Shown piece by piece: positions 56,103 to 64,000 of a stretch of 64,000 nucleotides of DNA. The DNA is from Fuerstiella marisgermanici. Lineage in GTDB: Bacteria > Planctomycetota > Planctomycetia > Planctomycetales > Planctomycetaceae. The stretch covers positions 4,526,001-4,590,000 of the forward strand of contig NZ_CP017641.1 in assembly GCF_001983935.1 (NCBI RefSeq). Reading direction: 5' to 3'. Each line of letters starts with the position of its first letter. Position 1 is the stretch's first letter. The notes beneath the pieces were generated by a model. It worked only from the letters and a program-made list of their open reading frames with translations, made no database searches and had not been told where the DNA came from. The translations under genes were made by a program, and so were the position numbers.

Positions 56103-56396
56103 ATGGAAATCGAAGAAGTCCGCAAAGTCGCCTCGCTGGCAAGACTGGCACTTAGCGAAGACGAACTCAAAACATACGGCCAACAGCTCACGCAGATTCT
56201 GGACTACGTCAAACTGCTGGACGAGGTCGATGTGGACGACGTTCAGCCGATGCCACACGCCGTCGACCTGCAAAACGTCTTCCGGACGGACGAACGCCGA
56301 GAATCGTTGCCACGCGAGGCTGCACTGGCGAACGCTCCGAAAACCGACGGCGACTACTTCCAGGTGCCTCAGATTCTGGAGCAGAAAGATGCGTGA
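56103..56396 (+). CDS. gatC: aspartyl/glutamyl-tRNA amidotransferase subunit C
   Basis: 97 aa from ATG 56103 (MEIEEVRKVASLARLALSED). It shows the GatC core with the PMPHAVDLQNVFRTDE belt segment. It stabilises GatAB, which amidates mischarged Glu-tRNA(Gln) or Asp-tRNA(Asn). The gatA start lies within its last codons. Confidence 0.93.
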   Translation: MEIEEVRKVASLARLALSEDELKTYGQQLTQILDYVKLLDEVDVDDVQPMPHAVDLQNVFRTDERRESLPREAALANAPKTDGDYFQVPQILEQKDA

Positions 56397-57855
56397 CCTC
56401 CACAAACAATCCACCGCTGCCCTGCTTTCGGCACTAAACAACGGGGAACTCACCAGCCGAACCCTGACGGAAGCCTGCCTGGCGCGGATTGACGAACTGA
56501 ATCCGCAGACTAACGCCTTCGTCAGTGTCGACGCCGAAGCCGCTTTGGCCAAAGCCGACGCCGTCGACGCCAAACGCTCCTCCGGTGGCGACGTCGGCCT
56601 GCTGAGCGGCTTGCCCATCGGCATCAAGGACAACATGTGCCAAACCGGTACGCCGACAACCTGCGGCAGCAAAATGTTGGCCAACTACAAACCACCGTAT
56701 GACGCTCACGTGGTCGAACGACTGAATGCGGCCGACGGTGTGATCGTCGGCAAGCTGAACATGGATGAGTTCGCAATGGGCTCATCGACCGAAACGTCCG
56801 TGGCCGGAGTCACTCGCAACCCCTGGAACGCCGAACATTCACCCGGCGGTTCGTCCGGCGGATCGGCCGCGGCGGTCGCGGCGGGAATGGTGCCGCTGGC
56901 GCTGGGATCAGACACCGGCGGCTCGATCCGTCAGCCCGCATCGTTTTGCGGCGTGGTGGGGATGAAGCCAACTTATGGTCGAGTGTCTCGGTTCGGACTT
57001 GTCGCCTTCGCCAGTTCGCTGGATCAAATCGGTCCGTTTGCACGCGATGTAAAAGGAGCCTCATTGCTGCTTCAAGCCATTGCCGGGCACGATAAGCGAG
57101 ACACCACGTCGGTAGACGCTGACGTGCCGGACTATGTGGATTGCATCGACCGGCCGCTGGAAGGCCTGCGAGTTGGCATCGTCGACGAACACTACGGCGC
57201 GGGGTTGGACGACGAAGTTCAAGCCGCCGTGCGAAAATCGATCAATGCATTGGAAGCGGCAGGAGCAACCGTCAAGCAGGTCGAGTTGCCTCACGCAAAA
57301 TATAGCGTGGCCACGTATTACCTGATCGCTCCCAGCGAAGCGTCCAGCAACCTGGCTCGCTACGACGGCATTCACTACGGCTATCGTTCGCCAAACTTCG
57401 ATCCTAAAGACGACGGGCTGGTCGATTTGTACTGCCGCAGCCGAGGCGAAGGGTTCGGCCCGGAAGTCAAACGCCGAATCATGCTGGGCACGTATGCTTT
57501 GTCGGCTGGCTACTACGACGCTTACTATCTGCGAGCCCTAAAAGTGCGCCGCCGCATCCGTGAAGACTACGACAAAGCGTTCAAGGAAGTTGATGTGATC
57601 GCTGGTCCCGTTTGTCCGTCGACCGCGTTTCGACTGGGCGAAAAGATGGACGATCCGCTGGCCATGTACCTCAGCGACGTCTACACAATCAGCGCGAATC
57701 TGGCGGGCATTCCGGGGATTTCAGTTCCGTGCGGACTTAGCGATTCGGGACTGCCAATCGGACTTCAACTTCAGGGCCCCGCTTTTGAAGAAGCGAAACT
57801 GCTGCAGGTGGCAAAGATGGCAGAAGCAGCCAACGGCGTGCTAACTCGGGAATAA
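56389..57855 (+). CDS. gatA: aspartyl/glutamyl-tRNA amidotransferase subunit A
   Basis: 488 aa from ATG 56389, overlapping gatC by eight bases. Amidase-signature enzyme: the Lys in LPIGIKDNM, the Gly/Ser-rich HSPGGSSGGSAAAVAAG with the cis-Ser, and the nucleophile Ser in LGSDTGGSIRQPASF. It releases ammonia from glutamine for GatB, which is not in this window. The stop overlaps the HD gene start by one base (TAATG). Confidence 0.97.
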   Translation: MRDLHKQSTAALLSALNNGELTSRTLTEACLARIDELNPQTNAFVSVDAEAALAKADAVDAKRSSGGDVGLLSGLPIGIKDNMCQTGTPTTCGSKMLANYKPPYDAHVVERLNAADGVIVGKLNMDEFAMGSSTETSVAGVTRNPWNAEHSPGGSSGGSAAAVAAGMVPLALGSDTGGSIRQPASFCGVVGMKPTYGRVSRFGLVAFASSLDQIGPFARDVKGASLLLQAIAGHDKRDTTSVDADVPDYVDCIDRPLEGLRVGIVDEHYGAGLDDEVQAAVRKSINALEAAGATVKQVELPHAKYSVATYYLIAPSEASSNLARYDGIHYGYRSPNFDPKDDGLVDLYCRSRGEGFGPEVKRRIMLGTYALSAGYYDAYYLRALKVRRRIREDYDKAFKEVDVIAGPVCPSTAFRLGEKMDDPLAMYLSDVYTISANLAGIPGISVPCGLSDSGLPIGLQLQGPAFEEAKLLQVAKMAEAANGVLTRE

Positions 57856-58376
57856 TGGAAATCGACTTCGACAGACTGATTCGCCGCATCCTGCAAGACC
57901 AGACTACAGACTGGCATGGCATTCACGGGCTGACTCACTGGGGCCGCGTGTATGCCAACGGCATGAAAGTGGCCGAACAGTCGGGAGCCAACGTCAAAGT
58001 TGTCGAACTGTTCGCCTTCTTTCATGATTCACAGCGATGGAACGACGGATTCGACCTCGGGCACGGTCAACGCGGGGCGGAATACGCAGCGACACTGCGC
58101 GGTGAATACTTCGATGTCACCGACGAAGAATTTGAACTGCTGTACATCGCCTGCCGCGATCATACCAACGGTTGCACAGAAGCGGACGTCACCATTCAAA
58201 CTTGCTGGGACGCCGACCGACTGGATCTCGGCCGCGTTTACATCACTCCAATCGCAAAAAAAATGTGTACGACCGCCGCAAAGGACCCAGCCACGATTGC
58301 ATGGGCGACAAAGCGAGCGGAGCGTGAAATTGTGCCAAGCATCGTGTCCGAAATCTGGCACGAACAACGCGGGTAA
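57855..58376 (+). CDS. HD-domain hydrolase-like protein
   Basis: 173 aa. Metal ligands of the HD superfamily are visible: H24/H28 (HGLTHW), the H57-D58 doublet (FAFFHDSQRW), a middle His (DHTNG), and D in WDADRLDLGRV. It is small and single-domain, like phosphohydrolases of nucleotide metabolism. It is translationally coupled to gatA, so it is co-expressed with the tRNA-amidation genes; the functional link is unknown. Confidence 0.8.
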   Translation: MEIDFDRLIRRILQDQTTDWHGIHGLTHWGRVYANGMKVAEQSGANVKVVELFAFFHDSQRWNDGFDLGHGQRGAEYAATLRGEYFDVTDEEFELLYIACRDHTNGCTEADVTIQTCWDADRLDLGRVYITPIAKKMCTTAAKDPATIAWATKRAEREIVPSIVSEIWHEQRG

Positions 58377-58456
58377 GCGCCAGCCGTCACAGCGCAGCGA
58401 TGGAAACCCCGGCCACACCTGATGGAACGGTGATCCCACTTTCGTGGGGAGGTAAT

Positions 58457-61400
58457 TTAGTTCGCGTTCTGGCGAAGGTTGGCGGGCGAGGATACGCCTT
58501 CACCTTCCGGCTGCGACATAGAACCCGAATCGCCGTCGGTAGACTCTTCGTCGAACAGTTCATCCGCATCGGGCAGGAACAGCCCACGCGGTTTCGCTTC
58601 TGACGTCCCCGCGCTGGCGGCGTCGATGCGAGCCTGTTTATCGCCACCCAAAAACGCGACAGCTTCGTCTTCCGGTTTGTGAAGGTCGTAAGCCACTTTG
58701 TGGCCAGGCAGCCACAGCGGTTCGACCTGTTTCTTCTGAAACAACTCAGCTAAATGCTGATGACAGGTGAAGAACAGAATCTGTTGTCCTTCGCTCGCGA
58801 CTTCAATTAAACACTCGGCCGCCGCTTCGGTGCGTTCTTCGTCGAAGTTCACAAACAGGTCGTCCATGATCACTGGTAGTTCGATGCCACGCGATGCGAA
58901 CTCACGGACAAGAGCGAAACGCAAAGCAAGGAACAACTGTTCGCGAGTACCACCGCTTAACTGCTCGACTCGGAACGTGCGGTCGTATTCATCGTCGACG
59001 CAAAGGAAGTCTTCGCCCAGAGGAGCCCAGATCTTGTGGTAACGGCCAGACGAAATACGATGCAGATATGACGACGCTGTGGTAAGCGTGCTGGAGATGT
59101 TCTCCTTCTCGAAACGATGCCGCATCTGCTGCAACGCATCTTCTTCGATCTGCAGAGCGAACCATTCCTCGGCCGCTCGGTAGATGTCTGACGCGACGTG
59201 AGCTTTCTGGAAGTAGCGTGCCTGTGATTCACGACTGGATTCCAGCAGCTTGATTTCCTGCTTCAGACTGCCAAGTTCTTCGTGGTGCTTGTTCAGCTTT
59301 TCTTCAACTTCAAGCTGCTCCATCTCCAGCAACTGGATACGTTCTTTGCCGTTGATGGGATCAAAACGCGCGATATCTTCTTCTGAAACCGCCAATTCCG
59401 GTTCTGAGTACGCCACTTCGTTCAACTCTTCGGTGGCGGCGGCCAGCAGGCCTTCAATGGCGACTCGCTTCTTCTGCCATTCCTGTTGCTGCACCAGTTC
59501 GTCGCGTGACATCACGCCTGCTCGTGCAAGCACCGCGCTGCGTCGGAGTTCGGCGCCTTCGACCTGATTTTGTTCGCTGATCGATTCGCGACGCAGTTTT
59601 TCGGATTCCTGCATTAGCCGTTCGCGTTCAGTACGATCGCGATCGTGAGTTTTCAATTGTTGCTGCCAGCCGGTGAGGACTTCCAGCGGGCGAACATAGT
59701 TGAGCTTCGATTCCGGAGCGACCTGCTGACCAAGCTGTTCGACGCGGGCACTCATCCCGCCGAACATCCGCTTCAATCCTTCCGCTTCCGGCGCGGCGTT
59801 ACGCCATTGCGTGTGTAATTCGCGGACTTCCTGAATTTGCTGCCACCAGTCGAAGGCTTCCTTAACCTTCACGGTTTCTTCCATACCCAGCGAATTCAGT
59901 AACTGGCACCATTCCTGCCGGCGTTCGTTAACCGCCTGCTGCGACGATCGAAACCGGTCTCGCAGCGTCTTCAGTCGAGTACGTCGAAGGCGAGCTCGAT
60001 CCTGCCGGCGCGACAGGTTTTCCAATTCGGTGATGTGCCGCGAACATTCGCCGATGCAATTCACCAGATCAGCTGTGCTGGTGCCGGGTGCATCCGCTTT
60101 CATCAAGAACTGGCCAGCAATTCCTTCGGACTGAATCCGCTGAATACGTTCGTGAACCTGGCGCAGACTCTTTTCTGCTTCGCGAGCTTCCGCGTTCAGG
60201 TCGTCCAGTTGAATGCCGGTTTTGCGGTCGAAGTAATTGTTCAGACCATTTCGAATGCCCCACCACATAATGCCCGCCAAGCCAAACGCAGCGGCGGCCA
60301 GCGAACCGCCGACGACCCGACCGGTATCCACTACGTTGCCAGCAATCAGAAGCAAGCCGAAGAAAAACAGCGTAATACCGGCGGATGCAATCGTGAATAC
60401 CGCTCGATCGACCCACGGCGGAATCGAATCGTCCGTATCAACCCGACTCATCACATTACGAACCGTCTTGATCTTCAACGCCATCTGTTCGCGTTGAAGG
60501 CGTAGACGACCGAGGTTTTCCAATTCGCGCAGGCGGTGCTGTTCTCGCGTGATGGCGTCTTCGATCGAATCGATGCCCAGCACTTGCATGTCCGTTTCGA
60601 GATCCACCAGTTCCTGCTGGCTTTTCTTCGACATCGACCGGTTCCAGCGACGCAGTTTTCCGCGTCGCTGCAGAGCGTCCTGATACCTTCTGGCTGAAAC
60701 CAGCAGGCTGTTGTGCGCGGCGGGGGAAGTATCGATGGCTTTCAGGCGTTCGACATTCCAGCTCGGCCCCATGTCATTCAGTGCCAGGTCCAGATCGCGC
60801 TTCAGATGGCTGCTGCGATCGTCGGCCGTGCGAATTTGTTCGTCCAGATCGCGCAGCCATTCTGACTGATCAACCAGACTTTGAATCGCGTAGCGGTCCT
60901 TTTCGAAACGCTCGTCGATCTGAAGCCGTTCGGCCTGATTCAGGAATTGAGTCGACTGTTCGGACAGCTTGTCGCGAGTTGACGAATGCTGCTGAATGTC
61001 TCGTTCGCATGCATCCAGCTGTTCCAGCGCCTGATCCGGGTTGTGGTTGATCAGGGGGATTTTGGTGAGTTCGTTTTTGTGATCGCCGATCTTCTTCCAC
61101 GGCTTATAGCAACTCTTGATGAATCGCAGGCCGCGCAGTTCGTTGGCGATTTGCGATTCGCGAGTTTGCAGTTCGCTGATCGATTTATTCAGCTCGCTAC
61201 GACGGCGGACGAGTCGCGCATGCTGCTCGCGAGATTCACCTTTGCCACGTTTTGTAACGCTTAAGTCAGCATAGCGGTCGAACAGATCGGGCAGTTGGCC
61301 GTGTCTTCCGTTTTCGGAAAACATGGCGGTGCGGCGATTGCGAATGTCAGACAGCGAATCCAGTAACTGGCGTCCCTGCGGCCCCAGAGAAAGCCCATAG

Positions 61401-61846
61401 ATGTATTCCGCCACCTGTTCGCTGCCAAGCGTCGACAACTGCTGCAGTTCACGCACGCCGACGGCGAACACGTCAGAAAAGATGTGCTCTTCAGTGTCCG
61501 ACAACAGCAGACTCATCTGCTGTGCTTTGTTCAGATCTTCCGGTCCGCCGGAAATACGCACGCTGCCGCGATCTTTGTCCGCCGCTTTTCGACCGACTCG
61601 CCAGGTTCGGCCAGCCGCTTCACAGCGCAAGGCTCCCTTCCACGGAATATCGTCTTCCGGGCGATGCCACGCCGGTTCTTCAGACAGCGGTTCGAAGCCA
61701 TACAGCACAGACTGCACAAAGCGCATCAGCGTGGTCTTGCCGGCTTCGTTCGGTCCGTAGATGACGTTCAACCCGGTCGGATTGAGTCGCAATAACAGGC
61801 TGCGCCAAATGCGAAACCTGTCGATATCAATTTCGGTAATCTTCAT
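58457..61846 (-). CDS. YhaN-like SMC/Rad50-type ATPase
   Basis: 1129 aa from ATG 61846. N-terminal ATPase half: DIDRFRIWRSL and Walker A YGPNEAGKTTLM (about 31-42). Long coiled coils are broken by a two-helix membrane segment at about 480-530 (AVFTIASAGITLFFFGLLL), a feature of YhaN. C-terminal half: signature LSGGTREQLFLALRFALV and Walker B LPVIMDDLFVNFDEER. The end is an acidic low-complexity tail. It pairs with the upstream phosphoesterase-like gene, as YhaN does with YhaO (SbcCD-like, DNA repair). Confidence 0.88.
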   Translation of the reverse strand: MKITEIDIDRFRIWRSLLLRLNPTGLNVIYGPNEAGKTTLMRFVQSVLYGFEPLSEEPAWHRPEDDIPWKGALRCEAAGRTWRVGRKAADKDRGSVRISGGPEDLNKAQQMSLLLSDTEEHIFSDVFAVGVRELQQLSTLGSEQVAEYIYGLSLGPQGRQLLDSLSDIRNRRTAMFSENGRHGQLPDLFDRYADLSVTKRGKGESREQHARLVRRRSELNKSISELQTRESQIANELRGLRFIKSCYKPWKKIGDHKNELTKIPLINHNPDQALEQLDACERDIQQHSSTRDKLSEQSTQFLNQAERLQIDERFEKDRYAIQSLVDQSEWLRDLDEQIRTADDRSSHLKRDLDLALNDMGPSWNVERLKAIDTSPAAHNSLLVSARRYQDALQRRGKLRRWNRSMSKKSQQELVDLETDMQVLGIDSIEDAITREQHRLRELENLGRLRLQREQMALKIKTVRNVMSRVDTDDSIPPWVDRAVFTIASAGITLFFFGLLLIAGNVVDTGRVVGGSLAAAAFGLAGIMWWGIRNGLNNYFDRKTGIQLDDLNAEAREAEKSLRQVHERIQRIQSEGIAGQFLMKADAPGTSTADLVNCIGECSRHITELENLSRRQDRARLRRTRLKTLRDRFRSSQQAVNERRQEWCQLLNSLGMEETVKVKEAFDWWQQIQEVRELHTQWRNAAPEAEGLKRMFGGMSARVEQLGQQVAPESKLNYVRPLEVLTGWQQQLKTHDRDRTERERLMQESEKLRRESISEQNQVEGAELRRSAVLARAGVMSRDELVQQQEWQKKRVAIEGLLAAATEELNEVAYSEPELAVSEEDIARFDPINGKERIQLLEMEQLEVEEKLNKHHEELGSLKQEIKLLESSRESQARYFQKAHVASDIYRAAEEWFALQIEEDALQQMRHRFEKENISSTLTTASSYLHRISSGRYHKIWAPLGEDFLCVDDEYDRTFRVEQLSGGTREQLFLALRFALVREFASRGIELPVIMDDLFVNFDEERTEAAAECLIEVASEGQQILFFTCHQHLAELFQKKQVEPLWLPGHKVAYDLHKPEDEAVAFLGGDKQARIDAASAGTSEAKPRGLFLPDADELFDEESTDGDSGSMSQPEGEGVSSPANLRQNAN

Positions 61847-62100
61847 CCGGTCCACCCTCGGTGGTGTTTGACAGACCGCGTCATTGCAGTCCTGAATTCT
61901 TCGACTCTTGCCGAAGAAATATGTTCATCAACGTCCCTGCTGTGGTTGCTACCTCCACCGATCACAAAGTCAGGAAAGAATGCTGCGCAGGTCCACATTC
62001 TGTTAGCACTTCCCAGCAGGTTGAGCGGTCGGCCCTCCCCCAAACCTGCTTCGGTCGCTCACCCCTTCCACAGGAAATCGCAGCAGGGATGGCTGTTTAC
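61847..62100. other. spacer between the YhaO-like and YhaN-like genes
   Basis: About 255 bases between paired genes that are usually adjacent. No gene is seen, and no terminator with a T-tract. Confidence 0.4.
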
Positions 62101-63744
62101 CTAGCTCACTTCTTCCTCGTCAGCCTCGTCGTCAACTTCATCATCTGCAACTTCTTCATCCAACTCACCGACCTCTTCGTCGGCGTCTTCCAGCAGTTCT
62201 TCCTCTTCGTCGTCGAAGTCGTCGTCATCTTCTTCTGCGTCGCCCGTCAGGCCGAACTCTTCGATCGCTTCGTCCTGCAGAATGTCTTCGTCGAAGTCGT
62301 CCAGGTCCGGTAGCAGCGAATGAATATCAGGAACGAACCAGTGAGCTCCATCAACTCGCATTCGCGAGAGAATTCGTTCGCGGTCAACACCGGCGACCAA
62401 CGCTTCGAACCGCAGGCGCCAACCTTCGGACAGATCGCTTTCCTTGCGCACGTAGTTCATTAACTTGCGGCGAGACACAATCGCGTCTTCGGTGATTAGG
62501 TCCGCATATTCCTGAGCCTGTGATTGCTTGTCGGGGACTTCCCACGGATCTGGCAGCGTGCGGACTTCGTGAACGAGCCGAATCTTTTGGTTGCCGGCAT
62601 CCAGTTCTTCCAGCTCAACAGCGACGGCCAGTTCAAGGTCTTCTTCGATAAAGTCGTGCAGCACCGGCAGCGGACCTCGCATGGTCCAGCACACAGACCA
62701 GATCCGGTCAGACTTGTTGCGTGGCTCCTTCATCAGCAGAGCCTTCATTCTCTGCAGCGAACTATTAAGCGTCGCATCGGCTTCGACGAACAGGTCGATG
62801 TTTTTCCAGCTCACCGCACTGGTGTTGATTTGTTCGATCAGCACTTGGCCCTCGTTGTCCACTTCGATCAGCGAACACGTGCCACAGTCGGATTCTAATT
62901 GGCTTCTTGGCTGAGTCGTGCCGGGGCAGTGAACTTTGCCACTGTTCAGCGACAACGTTAACCGATCCAAATCACCGGTGTAAGCGACGTAACTAAGTCG
63001 ACCTTCGACCATCAGCTGGTCGATGTAGTCTCGAAAACCGGCTTCATACTCGGCGGTTGTTTGAGCTTCCGTAGCCACGTCTGCCAAACGGGTCTGTCGT
63101 TCGACTTCAACCACTTCGTCAGATTGCTCGGATTCGTCTGCGTCGTCAGAAACCGACACGTTTAAGAAGTCTTCGTCTGACGAAGCACTCAGCGACGCCA
63201 TCCGCCGCGATTCATCGTATTTGGCTCGGCTAACAACGCCGACGCGAAACGGTTCGATACCGCTTTCTGACCGCCCGATGACGCGAATGCCGAAAGCATC
63301 CGTTTCGCCGTACCACATAGACGCAGAAACCGTCGTAATCACATGGTCGCCGCGCGTCAGCATTTCGGGTTCCGGGTTGGAACTGAAGCAGACCGTCACA
63401 TTTGTTGGCATCTCCGGGATCGACCGCCACGCTCCCGGCGGATCGGCGTCGCCCGGCAGCACAAACACCGGAATGTTCTTCTTGTCGAGCCGGCGGAATC
63501 CGTCCAGCAGCTTCAGGCGAGCTCGCAGACTGCGGTCAGATTCCAGAAACACGTTGCCGGACAACAGTAGAAAGTCGACATCGTGAGCGATACAACTATC
63601 GACAACGCTGTCAAAAGATGTGAGCGTTGCGTCTTCCAGAGCATGACGGAGTTCGTCCGTGAGCTGTTCTGAAAAGTGAACGCTAACCGGCACATCCAGC
63701 CTGATGTTGGCTGCGTGAATAAATCGTTGCGGTTGAAATGCCAT
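62101..63744 (-). CDS. YhaO/SbcD-like protein with lost metal ligands
   Basis: 547 aa from ATG 63744. Aligned to the YhaO/SbcD pattern written from memory, the fold is kept but the metallophosphoesterase ligands are replaced: IHAANIRLD where IHTADLHLD is expected (D to N, H to R), SGNVFLES for AGDLFD (D to N), LPGDADP for HGNHD (N to D, H to A), and YTGDLD for the GHxH motif. A 60-residue, nearly pure Asp/Glu C-terminal tail ends the protein. It should be an inactive scaffold for the ATPase encoded next, unless a different active site has arisen. Confidence 0.78.
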   Translation of the reverse strand: MAFQPQRFIHAANIRLDVPVSVHFSEQLTDELRHALEDATLTSFDSVVDSCIAHDVDFLLLSGNVFLESDRSLRARLKLLDGFRRLDKKNIPVFVLPGDADPPGAWRSIPEMPTNVTVCFSSNPEPEMLTRGDHVITTVSASMWYGETDAFGIRVIGRSESGIEPFRVGVVSRAKYDESRRMASLSASSDEDFLNVSVSDDADESEQSDEVVEVERQTRLADVATEAQTTAEYEAGFRDYIDQLMVEGRLSYVAYTGDLDRLTLSLNSGKVHCPGTTQPRSQLESDCGTCSLIEVDNEGQVLIEQINTSAVSWKNIDLFVEADATLNSSLQRMKALLMKEPRNKSDRIWSVCWTMRGPLPVLHDFIEEDLELAVAVELEELDAGNQKIRLVHEVRTLPDPWEVPDKQSQAQEYADLITEDAIVSRRKLMNYVRKESDLSEGWRLRFEALVAGVDRERILSRMRVDGAHWFVPDIHSLLPDLDDFDEDILQDEAIEEFGLTGDAEEDDDDFDDEEEELLEDADEEVGELDEEVADDEVDDEADEEEVS

Positions 63745-63943
63745 CGCCCAGAATCCCTTCCGCGAAAATCCGTCCGTCCACACCGGCGTGAAGCCTTGCC
63801 GCACCGGCATTTCGTGCCGGAGGAAAGCAGCGGACACCAGCCAGCTTCGGGAAATCTAATAAAAACGGGGGTCTGGGGAAAGCCCGGCCTCTCGGCTTTG
63901 GCCGTTTTTGCCGGTGCCTTCGCAAATCGCTACAATTCCCGCC
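63745..63943. other. divergent promoter region at window end
   Basis: About 200 bases between divergent starts. No gene is seen. Confidence 0.35.
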
Positions 63944-64000
63944 ATGACAACTTCCACCAGCGACGAATTCGCCACGTACCTGCATCCCTTCCGACAATTG
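63944..64000 (+). CDS. 5' end of an unidentified gene, truncated by window
   Basis: ATG 63944 opens a frame (MTTSTSDEFATYLHPFRQ) that is still open at the last base. Nineteen codons are too few for a family call. Confidence 0.45.
   Translation, partial: MTTSTSDEFATYLHPFRQL

Noticed and set aside
1-64000. CRISPR array, prophage, insertion sequence or tRNA genes
   Set aside because: No regularly spaced repeats, transposase or integrase motifs, or cloverleaf sequences were recognised by eye. A covariance-model scan was not possible.

Overview
The window looks like a chromosomal segment of a planctomycete (Planctomycetia). The evidence is a DUF1559 pseudopilin-like protein, a DUF1080 multidomain secreted protein, a VWA/GATase membrane protein, very large envelope proteins, many small lipoproteins, sparse Shine-Dalgarno sites, and moderately high GC throughout. 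A Fuerstiella/Gimesia-like relative is a guess from general knowledge, not a database result. No rRNA, tRNA, CRISPR array, transposase or prophage was recognised.

Layout. 1-7.9 kb: a WD40 secreted protein (+), a VWA membrane protein (-), an HTH-plus-receiver regulator (-) with its own terminator, an apparent gene desert (about 6.2-7.0 kb) and a small membrane protein gene split by one in-frame stop. The WD40 gene and the split gene are both preceded by a diverged copy of one ~110 bp leader element that seems to encode a conserved 27-28 aa peptide. 7.9-14.2 kb: smc and a FlgI-like lipoprotein with HEAT-like repeats (-). 14.7-18.6 kb: a tight + strand operon of pdxA, cutA, a 4-hydroxyproline-epimerase-like racemase and a DadA-like dehydrogenase. 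18.6-23.9 kb (-): a seven-heme cytochrome c with a membrane partner, a DUF1559 protein, and two paralogous ~55 aa lipoproteins too short for ordinary gene callers.

24.2-38.8 kb is the most unusual region. An unknown 194 aa gene (possibly frameshifted) is followed by four + strand genes: a 1625 aa membrane-anchored protein with a degenerate caspase-like domain; a TssM/IcmF-like three-TM protein with a proline-rich linker and no Walker A; a 1652 aa paralogue-like protein with the same degenerate caspase-like domain plus an intact-MIDAS VWA domain; and a 574 aa lipoprotein. I interpret them as parts of one envelope-spanning complex distantly related to the T6SS membrane core. 39.2-43.9 kb holds an exopolysaccharide/c-di-GMP module: HlyD-like adaptor, phospho-dead receiver with zinc ribbons, CBS-GGDEF, processive GT2.

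44.2-58.4 kb is mostly housekeeping: a DUF1080 triple-repeat protein, cmk, a lipoprotein, a ketoacyl-synthase homologue lacking its catalytic residues, hemY, hemE, xseB, an MDR oxidoreductase, typA, gatC, gatA and an HD-domain protein. 58.4-63.7 kb carries a YhaN/YhaO (SbcCD-like) pair in which the ATPase is intact but the phosphoesterase has lost its metal ligands. A truncated + strand ORF starts at 63944. Several genes share a theme: a recognisable enzyme fold whose active site has been erased (pseudo-caspases, pseudo-receiver, pseudo-KAS, pseudo-phosphoesterase, Walker-less TssM).
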